Shown: piece after piece, positions 11,174-22,203 of the stretch
Numbering within the stretch: position 1 is the first letter of the stretch
Layout of the letters: each line of letters begins with the position of its first letter
Source of the DNA: Leptidea sinapis
Taxonomy: Eukaryota; Arthropoda; Insecta; Lepidoptera; Pieridae
NCBI RefSeq assembly: GCF_905404315.1
Contig: NC_066286.1
Location: 10,981,501 to 11,045,500 of the forward strand
Direction: 5' to 3'
DNA: 64,000 nucleotides
The notes under the pieces: generated by a model
Told to the model about the DNA's origin: nothing
The model's input: the letters and a program-made list of their open reading frames with translations, nothing else
Database searches by the model: none
Translations under genes and position numbers: made by a program

Positions 11174-11925
11174 TCTAAGGAAAACGTATCAAGAGTTATA
11201 CAGGCGTCCCACGGCTATGCCACATGGAGGGGAAGTACCTAAAATATTGTAGATGTAACCTTTTACTGAAACAAGACTTTACATTAATTTAAGAAACAAT
11301 TTAAACTGCGTTCATAGCTTTTTAAATAATTGTACGATTGAAACGGGCATCGAACACGATAATGTTAGTTGTATGTCCTTACGACAATGTCAGCTTAACA
11401 TTTTTCTGAACAAATTTTTTCCTTTTATTTCTGATGCTAAATAAGCCTAATTATGAAGCCTTTCGATCGGTATGATAAAGCTACAGGGTATTTTCTTCTC
11501 GTGTAGCAGTTTCCATTCCCGCTTCAAACAGGCAATTATTCTAAAATCTATGAATGCAGTTTAAATTGTTACTCTGAGATTTAATTATATATGTAACATA
11601 CGTTTTTGTAGGCTTAGGTAAGTCTATGTACATATTTTTGCAACTAGCACCTTGCCCAAAAACTGCAATCCACTGGCCTTATTATATCGACTCAAATGTG
11701 ACGCTAATGTTAGCGGTATAATCCGCTTTGGTTCCCGCTGTTGTTGCGGCCCGAGCGTAGTTCCCGCAACACAATAACCTGCTACAATCCCGACCCCAGC
11801 GTCGGTCCAGTAACAAGATACGTGCGCGGCCTGCTAACTGCTCGCTGCACCTCGTACTGTACCCTGACACCACATTTAACTGTCATCTGTCATAACTCTG
11901 TACAGCTCGACTGATACTTTTGTGA
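11174..11925. other. unassigned sequence
   Basis: Includes a second GC-richer patch at about 11,720-11,870 that is open for 63 codons on the minus strand. No domain or splice support is visible. Confidence 0.35.
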
Positions 11926-12145
11926 ACTTTATAAAGTAATTTATATAGTAAGTAAACAAGGAAATTGTCCATTTTTATATTGTCATTAAGTACCTACTTG
12001 TAATTTAATAAAGTGTATGTCGAGTTACCCCGTAAATATAGTATACGATGTTAGATAATATGAATTATTAAAGTGTAAATTTACCACATGGCAACACATT
12101 GTACATACAACGTGGGCTTCCTACTAAATAAATAAATAAATACTT
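11926..12145 (+). repeat. retroposon 3' tail ending in (AAAT)n, copy 2
   Basis: Second copy of the 3,165-3,396 repeat. It ends with CAACGTGGGCTTCCTACT and (AAAT)n, and carries several short deletions relative to copy 1. Confidence 0.65.
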
Positions 12146-12361
12146 GCCTTTATTTTCAAATTTAGTAATTATTACCACAAATCAATATCATATTGGCTTA
12201 ATCATAAATTAGTAAGAAACAAATTACTTATTTAAAGTAAAAAACCATTGCTTGTATTAAAATGTTCTTTTAAATAAATATAAGTAATTTTTTTCGTAGT
12301 AATTTTTCAGTCCACTTTTTTTTTCATGAAAAAATTGCCCACATCACAGGGTTTATTATAA

Positions 12362-12637
12362 ATGTTAAGGAATCACACGTTAGACCTTGGGCGCAGGAGT
12401 CATGCCATGACAGACATGGTGACAATTAGAACAGGCTTCAATTCAGTTGCATTGCTGACTGATGAAGAGTTCCCCGATGTGGAGCTAACCATAGATGGTC
12501 ATCCAGGTCATGTTAATCATAAAAATGCGGTATCATCGGAATATAACCAAAAAATAAAAAATTCAGCTTCTGTGACCCGAACAAACATATTAATCATTAC
12601 AAAAGAAAATGTTGAAAAGTTAATCTATAGATTATAA
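12362..12637 (+). CDS. unrecognised 91-codon ORF
   Basis: The frame is open from ATG at 12,362 to the stop at 12,637. The middle, including LLTDEEFPDVELTIDGHPGH, is acidic and less AT-driven than nearby spurious ORFs. No domain was recognised and no splice partners were found. It may be a fragment of a transposon protein or chance. Confidence 0.2.
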   Translation: MLRNHTLDLGRRSHAMTDMVTIRTGFNSVALLTDEEFPDVELTIDGHPGHVNHKNAVSSEYNQKIKNSASVTRTNILIITKENVEKLIYRL

Positions 12638-12812
12638 TTATTTGAAATAGCTTTTAGAAAAATATATTTTTTGAACATCATAATAAAAGTTTACCGACCG
12701 TGCTTTCAGCAACCCAGTTCACAATTAAAAGTTTACAGAGATATTACAGTATTCATGAATAATTTAAGCTTTGTAAAAATAATAATATTTTAGCGTGGCC
12801 GAATTTTTTTTA

Positions 12813-13205
12813 TATAAGAGGGGACAAACGGGCAGGAGGCTCACGGGATGGGGAGAGGTGAGGCAACCGCTCATGGACATCCGCAACAACAGGAGTGTCA
12901 AGAAATGCGTTGCCGGCCTTTAAGGTGGGAGTACGCTTTTTTCTTGAAGGTCCCTAAGTCGTATCTGTTCGGGAAAACCACAGCCGGTAATTAATTCCAC
13001 AAAGTGGCTGTGCGAGGCATGAAATTTCTAACGAAACTCGCGGCTGTGGAATGCCAGACGTCTTCGTGGTGCGGGTGGTACTTTGCACGTAATGTCCGGT
13101 GGTGAAATTCGGCCGCTGGAATCAACCCGAACAGCTCCTCTAAGCACTCCCCGTGATAAATGCGGTAGAAGATGCAGACAGAACCCACATCTCTACGCAA
13201 TGCCA
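12813..13205 (-). mobile_element. LINE relic: post-reverse-transcriptase region, copy 2
   Basis: The minus strand encodes MALRRDVGSVCIFYRIYHGE, then an AAEFHHRTLRAKYHPHHED block and SFVRNFMPRTATLWN. After a frame break it continues with the GPSRKK and LKAGNAFL blocks. This is the same family and order as 4,090-4,720, more severely 5'-truncated. Confidence 0.85.
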
Positions 13206-13325
13206 ATGAATTGTTTCGGTCGCAACATTTGCAGAACTAGAGAAAGTAACTGTAGAGAAAAGTGCAGTGTTCATACGAGGCAGCCCTGCCGCCACAACTA
13301 CATCAACTGCAAAGCATCGTGTTAG
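13197..13325 (+). CDS. small cysteine-rich open segment, product unknown
   Basis: The plus frame immediately beyond the LINE's truncated end encodes MNCFGRNICRTRESNC and then KCSVHTRQPCRHNYINCKAS, ending C-stop. That gives seven cysteines within about 38 residues. A possible acceptor, CATTTGCAG, ends near 13,233. The upstream part of the same frame is antisense LINE, so only a 3' exon could be genuine. No signal peptide or family could be assigned. Chance is possible. Confidence 0.2.
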   Translation, partial: AMPMNCFGRNICRTRESNCREKCSVHTRQPCRHNYINCKASC

Positions 13326-13664
13326 TACCTACTGTTGTATTCCAATTTGAAGTTTGTTGCACATAAGCAAAGACATTATATACATACAGACAAATCACGT
13401 CAGATAAAAACAGAGCCGTTATATGGAACATGCCATAAATGACAAGATAGTAAGCTTCTATGTCTATACATTGGCGCATTTACTCCATCAATGTAAACAG
13501 TGACAGTTGAAACACGACTAAGGAGAAAAGTGTGCTTACATTGTCTTTAAGCACACATTTCCGTTCCGCTATCAGACTACGAATGATCTGTCCATATAGA
13601 ACCTTATGTTCTTAGAACGTGATTGCACATATGACATAAATTAATCTCAGAATATTGTTTTCAT
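13326..13664. other. unassigned sequence
   Basis: No feature was recognised. Confidence 0.35.
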
Positions 13665-13830
13665 CGAATAAGACGTTATTTTGCAGAAATCCATAACTAT
13701 CCATGTTGTCAGCGTCTTTAGTGTAAATACCGCTAAGATTCGTCTTCAATCAATTCGACATGTGTTTCGCCAGACACGAGGCAACCTCAGGAGATGTTGA
13801 CTCGCCAAATTCTAGCACGAGGCTCGTCTT
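13665..13830 (+). repeat. Family A repeat, copy 2
   Basis: A diverged copy with GACGTTATTTTGCAGAAATC at the left. At the right it has ATTCGACATGTGTTTCGCCA and AGACACGAGGCAACCTCAGG. The hairpin helix has lost pairing relative to copy 1. Confidence 0.6.
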
Positions 13831-14522
13831 ATCTTAGCGGAATTTACACTCGAGGAGGTTAAAACATTTGGATAATCTCACAATGTTAGGCTCCCTGTAC
13901 GCGCCATTGGTCGTGTGATGTAAAACAAAGAACATATTATTATCATTATGGTGATGGATGATTCCATTACCGGGATCTGTTTTTTTAATTGTTAGTATCA
14001 TATTTCTAACAATCGCTAATAAAATCTTCTTCTTCGCATGCCTCTCTGACTAGCGAAGGTCAGCTTTGTAATTTTAGCATTTGTTCTTCGCGAGGCAAAA
14101 TAATTCTAATAAAATGCATAATACCTTTATTTATTTAGGGTGCGTGTAGATTGATGCTCAATAACTCTTGTGTTCTTAATTATTAATTTACATTTACTTT
14201 TATTTTATTTACTCATGTAAGACATTTAGTATTTGACGTTTGACTATTTATGTTGTTTGCACATATAAAATATTGTATTTGAAATGATCAACCATTTCCG
14301 AAGTGGTTGTGTAAATTGTAAAAAAATGATACATGAATAAAGTGATTTTGATTTGATTTATAAAGGTTGGAACAGAGAGGCGAGGAGCGGGGCTGTGTCA
14401 ATATTAACCAAAAAAATTGATTAAGTCCACTGCAACGGAACGGATATTTTAATACTATGATGATGCTTGATATCATACGTCACCCATATGCAATGTGTAA
14501 ATATCTTTTCTTTCGGTTGCTA
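13831..14522. other. unassigned sequence with a probable retroposon 3' end
   Basis: Around 14,285-14,350, TTTCCGAAGTGGTTGTGTAA and a TGATTTTGATTTGATTT tail resemble the segment at 36,675-36,785. This suggests another LINE 3'-UTR family. The rest is unassigned. Confidence 0.4.
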
Positions 14523-15146
14523 GATATTTTTAAAGAGGATGTAAATACTAGTACGTAATAAGGCGGGACAGTCTAAACCAATGGGAGGCTCCTTTGCACA
14601 GGATGCCGGCTAGATTATGGGTACCACAACGGCGCCTATTTCTGCCGTGAAGCAGTAATGTGTAAACATTACTGTGTTTCGGTCTGAAGGGCGCCGTAGC
14701 TAGTGAAATTACTAGGCAATGAGACTTAACATTTTATGTCTCAAGGTGACGAGCGCAATTGTAGTGCCGCTCAAAATTTTTGGGCTTTCCAAGAATCCTG
14801 AGCGGCACTGCAATGTAATGGGCAGGGCGTATCAATTACCATCATCTGAACGTCCTGCTCGTCTCGTCCCGTATTTTTATAAAAAAAAAAGTAAAAATTT
14901 AAATTTAGTTAGTATGAGAAGTGCAGTGATTTGACATAAATTTTAAAATAGTAGTAATTACAGTATCGCGATTGGCCACGAAATATAATCCGGCTAAGTT
15001 TGAAAGCGAACAGTTGCTTAAAACGTAGTGGATTTCGGCAATCTCCTTATTTACAAGATTATAGCCGTCATTTGTAAATCTGTCAATGACTGCAGGTTTC
15101 ATACAATCGAGTGAATTGCTTTTTTCTTAGAGAGTTTCGCTAGTCT
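14523..15146. mobile_element. MITE of the GTGCAGTGATT family, interrupted by R300
   Basis: The left part (TTTAAAGAGGATGTAAATAC, 14,530 onward) and the right part (GTATGAGAAGTGCAGTGATT at 14,912 to GCAGGTTTCATACAATCGAG at 15,115) are one element split by an R300 copy. Related elements at 34,550-34,735 and 50,766-51,048 keep the same order. Subterminal inverted repeats centre on GTATGAAACGTGCAGTGATT. Confidence 0.7.
14578..14884 (-). repeat. R300 repeat, copy 3 (nested in a MITE)
   Basis: A full-length minus-strand copy from GGGAGGCTCCTTTGCACAGG to the TCGTCTCGTCCCG end. Both hairpin arms are present (CCGCTCAAAATTTTTGGG and CCTGAGCGGCACTGCAATG). It sits inside the surrounding MITE. Confidence 0.85.
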
Positions 15147-15439
15147 GGAAATTTTTTGTGGGAGTGATTTATTGAAAAGGGACGGAAATGTGCAACAGGA
15201 ACCTGGAGAAGAGCGCGCTATTTGATTGGACCAATGAGCGAGCGAGGTGGAAAAAGATAGCTGTCAGATGGTGCCAACCCATTTGGGTTGCGTGAGGTTG
15301 ATGCCACGACGTACTGTAGGACAACGGGGGTATGCGGATATGTGACGAGAATAGAAAATAGAGAAGAAGAACGCGCTTTTATCTACAGTTATATAGCGTT
15401 GTGTATAAATTCTAAGGTAAGGAATGAAAGCTTTATTAA
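15147..15439. other. unassigned sequence
   Basis: No feature was recognised. An ORF from 15,288 runs into antisense LINE sequence and is rejected. Confidence 0.35.
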
Positions 15440-15690
15440 TATATCCCCACTCTCAAAACGTCCCCAATTTGGTCGACGAATGTTCTACGAGGTCTCCCGC
15501 GACTGACTTACCCACACACACTAGCCTCATATATTTGATAAGACATTCTTTCTTCACCCATTCGCTCCATGTGCTTCCGAATCATCATTAATGATGCTAA
15601 TTGTTTGCCTCTTCTTCTTTTATCATATACACGGATACGTATATGGCCTGGTACTAAATACATCGCCCTGCACACATTTTTTTCAATCAT
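15440..15690 (-). mobile_element. LINE 3' fragment (DQIGDVL family), copy 1
   Basis: The minus strand encodes ERMGEERMSYQIYEASVCG, a stop, and then VSRGRPRRTFVDQIGDVLR. The plus-strand copy at 18,149-18,450 contains the same DQIGD.L block followed by NRRACMKR. This is the extreme C-terminal region of a LINE polyprotein family. Confidence 0.75.
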
Positions 15691-16833
15691 TGTTCAACAG
15701 CCACTATATATACTCTGAACAACCACTTTTCACAGTACATTCACTAATATAGTATCTACTTATATATAATATAATATAGTACACGCAACCTGTGTTTTTG
15801 TCGATTTAATTTTTCACGTACCCTCAAACAAAATAAGGGGTAACACCCGGTCACCTAGCAACCGGGGCTATAGGTTGTAATAAAATTTCCTTCAAACTGC
15901 TGAGTCAACATCTCCTTTACTACTGGTATACTTAGCTACTAGGTCTGAGCCAAAGCTAAAATATCCTGTACTTCAAATTCATTTTCATTTTAGAATTTCG
16001 ACTTATTATTTGAAAGCAGTCAACGTTGAATAATAAATTTTAAAATAAATTATTCTATCCTTCAAAATGTCGCACCAACAATTAAATGAAAACCGCCTTC
16101 AAATAATTACTTAATTAAAAAAAAAAAATTAAACTATGATCGCGTTAACATCAGTTCCATTTTCATTGGGTCATCTGACTTCGTCAAGTTCCCCACTGCC
16201 CTCGTTTCGCAACCGATAACTTTTCCGTCACATATTCCATTACAATAACTCCCCAGTTTATTGCCGCAAGACCGCCTTCAGAGCTATTTGAGCTCCGAGA
16301 GATTACACGACTAGAGGAGCGGGCTAACGTTCAAACTACCCACATTTTATCGCATCGGGCTCGTCCCCTGCGACCCTCGTTCAGACTGGCGTCAGCGATG
16401 CGCACGGGACGCGGAATTATGTAGCCATTCTGCTTGAGATACCGTGAAATAGCCGAATAAAATAACAAATAAAAACATTGATAGGTTTTATTAAGATTAA
16501 AAGAGCACTTTAAACGAATATCCTTGAACAGTACAAAATAATATTCTAGAATGCTATATATCTCTTTACTAAGAATAAATGTCGGATTTGTTACAAAAAG
16601 TCGAAAACTAGCCGTACATTCTACGATCACATAAGATTTTTTCAAAGCTTGTAACGCGACAAATATTTCAGTACCTATTAAGTTTAAGTCCCCCTGTTTG
16701 TCTTTTTAATTTCTGGTACAAGCTAAAACAGGAATTTTTGAATATTGAAAAGATAATCTTGTTTTTAAATAAGTTATATTTTGTTTATATTATCAGCAAA
16801 CACTTTAATTTCAATACATATTGTGTTAGTTCA
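15691..16833. other. unassigned sequence
   Basis: AT-rich with a 104-codon minus-strand ORF at 16,331-16,645. The ORF has no recognised domain and is not annotated as a gene. Confidence 0.35.
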
Positions 16834-17163
16834 TCTTATATATAAAAATCTCGTGTCACAATGTTCGTTCCCGTACTCCTCCGAAACGGCTTGACCGATT
16901 CTCATGAAATTTTGTGAGCATATTGAGTAGGTCTGAAAATCGGCCAACATCTATTTTTTATACCCCGAAATGTAAGGGTGGTCCACACGAATTTTTTTTT
17001 TTTAATTTGTCTGACATTTCTTTTAAATTTATTTGATGATTTAATTTGATGAGTCAGCATTAAAAATACATACAACTTCAAATTTTCACCCATCTACGAT
17101 GAACAGTTACTTTTGTATCGCGATTTTAATATCGGCAATACAACGTTTGCTGGGTCAGCTAGT
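16834..17163 (+). mobile_element. Helitron-like element, family HelA, copy 2
   Basis: Begins TCTTATATATAAAAATCTCG right after an A at 16,833. Ends TGCTGGGTCAGCTAGT right before a T at 17,164. TC and CTAGT termini placed between A and T are the Helitron signature. It has no ORF of note and matches copies at 8,921 and 40,761. Confidence 0.85.
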
Positions 17164-18148
17164 TAAATATAAAAATGTTCTAAGAATACTTCTTATTGTT
17201 GAGAAATTCCATCGGTAGAAGAGAAAAAAATCAAACATGCATGTCAATCAGTTAAGAGATTGGTCCCTGACAAACATAACTATATTGCAATTTAAATAAA
17301 AGCTGGAAATAAATGAACTGATACCAGTATTTCTATAGCATGTTCGGCGAGTGGTGATAACTATAATGAAACCTCTCGGGATAGAGGCTGTCGTTTAATT
17401 ATCGCAATCTGTAAAGAAGAACGTCGCTTATTGTTGCGTATGGGTATCGTGGTACGAGGCACGAACTTGTTGTTATTTTTATCAACTCTCAACAGATGTC
17501 GAGCTAGCGTTGAACACGACGGCAAATAAATGCAATGCAACATATTTGAACTTGTTTTATTTGCATTGAAATGTAGGCGACGCAGCCGACACGCAAATAA
17601 ACAGCACGTGAGAGGCAGGACCGAATGAGGTCCAATACAACATTCACTTTATCGTAATTCACACGAATTTAGAGCTTATCGTAACACCACTCGGGGCATC
17701 TCGGCGTGAAATTGAAAAGACACTATGACGTAAGCGTAAAAACGAAATCGAAATATCGTAATCGCACAATTGGAGGGAAGGGCACGCGACAGCGGCATAA
17801 AAGATTATTGCCCCTGCACTTGTGAATGCACCCTTGGTAGTGTCGAATATCCTTAATAATAAATGACCTAAGTCGATGTAACAGGGACGTACTCGTATAA
17901 GGATTGCTTTTGCGTGCGTATCGAAAGAATGGGTCTACCCCTATTACCCTAGGGATTACTATAGTATCCCTTTACAAAGCGTTAGGTTTCTTGACAATCC
18001 GATATGCAATCTTTACGGTTCTTTTGTGTTAAAATAAAATAGGGATAAAGTGCAGTATTTGTTTTTGTTTCTTCGTCGCACTTCTTAAAAATTAAACATT
18101 CCTACGTCTCAGTAATTTGCTCGAATAATAAAAGCAAGACTGACTGAT
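17164..18148. other. unassigned sequence
   Basis: No gene or repeat family was recognised. Confidence 0.35.
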
Positions 18149-18450
18149 AGAATTCCGAATGCGGTAATACGAGCGCGCTGTGGTTTGAAAGAGGATGTTG
18201 TGACAAAGACTGAAAAAGGAATGCTGAAATGGTTTGGACACGTGGAACGAAAGAGTGTAGAAATAATGACGCATCAAAATTTGTCGACCAAATTGGGGAC
18301 ATTTTGAGAAATGGAAAGGTCCGGAGCACCTGCAACCGGCGAGCATGTATGAAAAGAGTAATGAATGTAGAGGAAGCCCGTGAGGTTTGTAAGGATAGAA
18401 GCAAGTGGCATTTTATTGTCTCTGCCTACCCCGACGGGAACAAGGCGTGA
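18149..18450 (+). mobile_element. LINE 3' fragment (DQIGDVL family), copy 2
   Basis: The plus strand encodes CGLKEDVVTKTEKGMLKWFG, then HVERKS. After a deletion and frame change it encodes FVDQIGDILRNGKVRSTCNR, followed by VEEAREVCKDRSKW and SAYPDG. This resembles C-terminal ends of RTE-like LINE proteins. The overlapping minus-strand ORFs of 84 and 100 codons are its antisense. Confidence 0.8.
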
Positions 18451-18457
18451 GTGTATG

Positions 18458-18494
18458 AATGATTATTATTCATTCATTATGAATAATAATCATT
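18458..18494. repeat. perfect 16-bp inverted repeat
   Basis: Arms AATGATTATTATTCAT and ATGAATAATAATCATT are separated by TCATT, just 3' of the LINE fragment. It may be a duplicated LINE tail arranged head to head. Confidence 0.85.
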
Positions 18495-19793
18495 GTCTCA
18501 AAATATAAAGCAACCCCATGCTATCATTATATTGGTTAAAATTTCAATAAATTGAATGCCACGAAATCGAATTTCCGATGAATCATTGCTTCAAACAAAT
18601 ATGTGTCAGCACGTCAGCCAGAGAGTAGTGTCGTGTCCATTAGTGGTTGACTGCTGGGGACTTGCAAAGTGAACTATAACCGAGCTTGTTACTTGGTTAC
18701 CGTTACAATTAGAACAAGAAGCGATAACTTTATTAATTTCAGGTAATATTGAGTATAAAACATCCGGTTTCCCACGCGACAGTCCTTACCAAGCAATATA
18801 TATATAACTACCCACAATTTTTGCCGTTTTGGTTTTATCTTGTGTTGATATATAAATTCAGATTAGCCAGTAATTGATATGTTGTGATCGCTACCAGGCC
18901 AATCAGCATTCAGTACCCGCGCACTCTCACCTCAGTTGGTCGATGTCTTAAATTAATCTTAACTTGATTGGCTACTTTTCAATACGCGTAGAACATTTCC
19001 GACAAGTCTATCCACATTTGATTTATAAATTTGTTATAAACTCTCCTTTACGCTGAGAAACACAAGTACAACGTATAGATACCCAAGGCCAAGACATCTA
19101 GTTAACATAAACCTTGAGAAGTATCGATTTGAATTCAAACCTTATTTCGAAGGACCAAATATAGCGACATGGAACTAAATACCTTTTAGACCTTACTTTT
19201 ATTTGATTAATGCTATTTTATAGATAGTTGAGATCCACCACGAACTTCTAAGAAGTTCGTAACGAAACGAAAACCGTATTCCAAAAGGCGGCTCAATTCA
19301 CCTGCATTGTCTTGTTGTGGAAAAATTTTTTTTACTTTTCAGTTATCTTGTTTAGTAAATAAAATTGAGATAAAAGGCATCATTTCTATTTTCGATCGAT
19401 TTTATATACCTATATCTCACAAACAGATAATTTGTAAACATATCTGAGTTGTATAGTTATAGAAAAAAAAATAGGTATTTGAGTAAAGTACTTCTGAATG
19501 TGTTTTATTATTGATTGAACCTGGACTAGCGCCGTACTGCTGTATTTATAATTTTCCAGATTTAGCAGTATATATATATATATATATACTGCTGTAATAA
19601 TAGTTCCTCTTTTTCAAACCCAAAAGAGTATGAAAATTGTATAAATTAATTAGGTATCTACTAACAAAATGTGAAACAAAATAATATTACTTACAAGATT
19701 TTCTTACAATTAAAATCTTCGTACCTACAAACTATAATATACTGATGTCAATAGAATGTGTTAATTTGCTTTTAAATACTTTTTAAATTTTTA
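18495..19793. other. unassigned sequence
   Basis: AT-rich with a small (TA)n near 19,570-19,588. No gene was recognised. Confidence 0.35.
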
Positions 19794-20280
19794 TCTACAC
19801 CCATGCTTTAAATCCTCTATTAAAGATTCTGAAACAGTTAGCTTATTGCCAACATTAAAACACCCAATGTTCTAATAACCATTACATCATTCAAACGAGT
19901 GTTGTAATGTTGTACTGAATTTCATAACAACACTCCTATATTTTTTTTTCGATCCCTTCATGCGCAAAAAGTTTCAACAGACAGCCACATTCCTATTGCT
20001 CGATGCGTGGTATCTGTATGAATTTCAAAAAAAGAACATTTTAGTTTACGCGCGTTCCACACAACCAGAACGTCGCGCGCCGTAAAAAAAAGTAGGTCAT
20101 TCGAATCCCCGTCATTTTTCTTCGATATTTTTATTGTTTTGTTAACAAAAAATTAGCGATTCATTTTAAACGCTGCAAACGAACATTATATCCGAGTGAA
20201 TTTTAATTATTGAACTATACAAAATGTAAATTACGACTAAAATAAATACTTGTTTCATTAATACTTAGTTTATTTGTGAA
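19794..20280 (+). mobile_element. TIR MITE (TCTACACC family), right end missing
   Basis: Highly similar over nearly 490 bp to 56,822-57,300. Shared blocks include TTATTGCCAACATTAAAACA, GAGTGTTGTAATGTTGTACT and ACCAGAACGTCGCGCGCCGT families. The left terminal repeat TCTACACCCATGC is present. The right one, seen in the second copy, is missing. Confidence 0.85.
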
Positions 20281-20440
20281 AAGTTTACCGTTATCTTAAT
20301 ACATATATATTTGCCACGGGAAGGATATTTCTGTACCGGGTTAAGACAAACTTCAACGCGTGCTTCTCTCTATAGGTCAAGTATTATTTTTTAAGCCTTT
20401 TATCCTGCATATTGATGCAAATGGATCAATATTGTGGGTA
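20281..20440. other. unassigned sequence
   Basis: No feature was recognised. Confidence 0.3.
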
Positions 20441-20450
20441 TGCGAACCAG

Positions 20451-20603
20451 TGTTGTTATGGATATATGATTTCAGATCCGGATATGGATATGGATATTGG
20501 TAAAATATAATATCGGTTTCGGTTACGGTTACGGATATTTTTTTATTTCGGATATCCGATAGTTTCGGTTACGGATATGGATATCCATAATAACACTGAT
20601 GCG
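20451..20603. repeat. degenerate hexamer array (GGATAT / GGTTAC)
   Basis: Irregular repetition of GGATAT, CGGATATCCG and TCGGTTACGGATAT-type units. It is bounded by related forms GTTGTTATGGATATATG and ATATCCATAATAACACTG, which are inverted relative to each other. This could be a small terminal-inverted element with a satellite-like core. Confidence 0.65.
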
Positions 20604-20968
20604 AATATCAAAACATAAATTTAACAAAAGCTAATTCCTTAGTAGTCTATTGCGAATCGGCTTCTACCGTCTCATTCAATTCATTCGTATTTACCTTAGT
20701 GCCTGGTCTACTTTGGGGTTCATTATTCAAGTCTAAGTTTCCTCTACGGAAGCGATTAAACCAAATGAATAATGAAAAAATATTATATTATATATATAAA
20801 TGTTTCGCTGTAAGTTTGGATTTAAGTCTCATATTGAATGTTTTACACATTTTCATCAGATCAGTTTTTATTAGAGTGGATGACATATATCATTATATCA
20901 TTGTCTTGTAACCCATAACACAGGCTATATATGCTTAACTTGGGGCAAGATAATTTGTGTAAATGTGT
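20604..20968. other. unassigned sequence
   Basis: A 70-codon ORF from 20,699 is AT-driven and not supported as a gene. Confidence 0.3.
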
Positions 20969-20970
20969 GT

Positions 20971-20973
20971 CAA

Positions 20974-21014
<41 letters not shown>
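20971..21014. repeat. (ATT)n microsatellite
   Basis: About 14 to 15 uninterrupted ATT units. Confidence 0.95.
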
Positions 21015-21015
<1 letters not shown>

Positions 21016-21185
21016 GACATTTCAACAAAAATTGGAGAATTTTTGGGCCACTAGTCTTTCCGCGTACTCTATATAGATGTCTTTTATATCTTTTTTATTT
21101 ATTTCATATCCGACATTATCGGAAAGGCGCACAATCATCTCAATTAAATTCTCTTTTGATTCATTGTTATATTTTGGCACGTTTT

Positions 21186-21449
21186 TCACCTTTGTTTGCG
21201 ACTTGATATTTGCAAATCTTCAAGTTTATTTTCGAGCAGAGTTATATAATCCTCCACATGCTTTAATTCCAAAGAATCAACTTTCTCCTTCAACTGCTTA
21301 TTTTGCTCTGTGAGAAGAGAGATGGAATCAATGACGTCACGATTAGACTCTTGTAGCTCTTTTAGACTCGATACCATTTGGCTAATTTTATTATCAGATA
21401 TAGCAAATAGCGATGCCATTGACATCATCATTTCGTCTTTGTCGACCAA
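21186..21449 (-). mobile_element. coiled-coil fragment resembling LINE ORF1
   Basis: An 87-codon minus-strand ORF with a heptad-like region: SSLKELQESNRDVIDSISLL, then TEQNKQLKEKVDSLELKHVE and LLENKLEDL. Coiled coils of this style occur in ORF1 proteins of lepidopteran non-LTR elements. No zinc knuckle or RT follows and the frame is closed soon after, so it is a fragment. A host coiled-coil exon is less likely but not excluded. Confidence 0.5.
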
Positions 21450-22203
21450 ATACTCACAGTGCGTTCATTAATCGCATCCTCTTCAAACACTTATGTTAGA
21501 TTCACGCCGGAACTTGTATATATATACAAAAAATACTATAACTCAATGTATCTATGATTACTTTTAAAGCTGTTTGCAAAAATAATGGAAAGTCAAACAA
21601 CCCAATCTTGTACAAAAATGTTTCACTCCGAAATCTCGCACCATAAAGGTCTAATTTATATCCAAATACGCCAAAAGGGCAATTTAATACTGAAACCCCT
21701 AAGTACTTTGATAAAAATAATACAAAGCATACTTAATATGGCGTAACGCGCGTGTAATGTCTCCGTGCAGCCCTAAGGACCAAAGCAATAAGGCAATCTA
21801 ATCAGATAAGCGAAACCGGGCGCTCCAATATGTCGCTATAATACAGCACATAATCGGATTAACTCCACCGCAAAGAACGGTCGACGGCTTCACAAAAATA
21901 CTTGGGGTTGGCGTCTTATCTTACTGAATGTGTAAGGGTTTCAGGTTGCACTATAGATAGCTGATAGCCGGCTATTTCAAGCCGAAGTGAAACCGATTAC
22001 GTTTTATTGCTAGACGCCATTTGTGGGGAATTGAAAATTTATAGTGAAACTGTAATAAAAATGTTTAGATTATTGGCCCACGTTCAGAATTGATTTGCAT
22101 ATCTACATATTATGCTTTTGTCGTTAACCTAACTAACAAGTTAATCTACTAAACTTAAAAGTAAGTCGAAGTTACTTCTTATTACATGAGCTATTATATA
22201 TAT
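21450..22203. other. unassigned sequence
   Basis: No gene or repeat was recognised. Confidence 0.35.

Noticed and set aside
16331..16645. 104-codon minus-strand ORF
   Set aside because: No recognised domain, no splice context, and codon content follows the AT-rich background.
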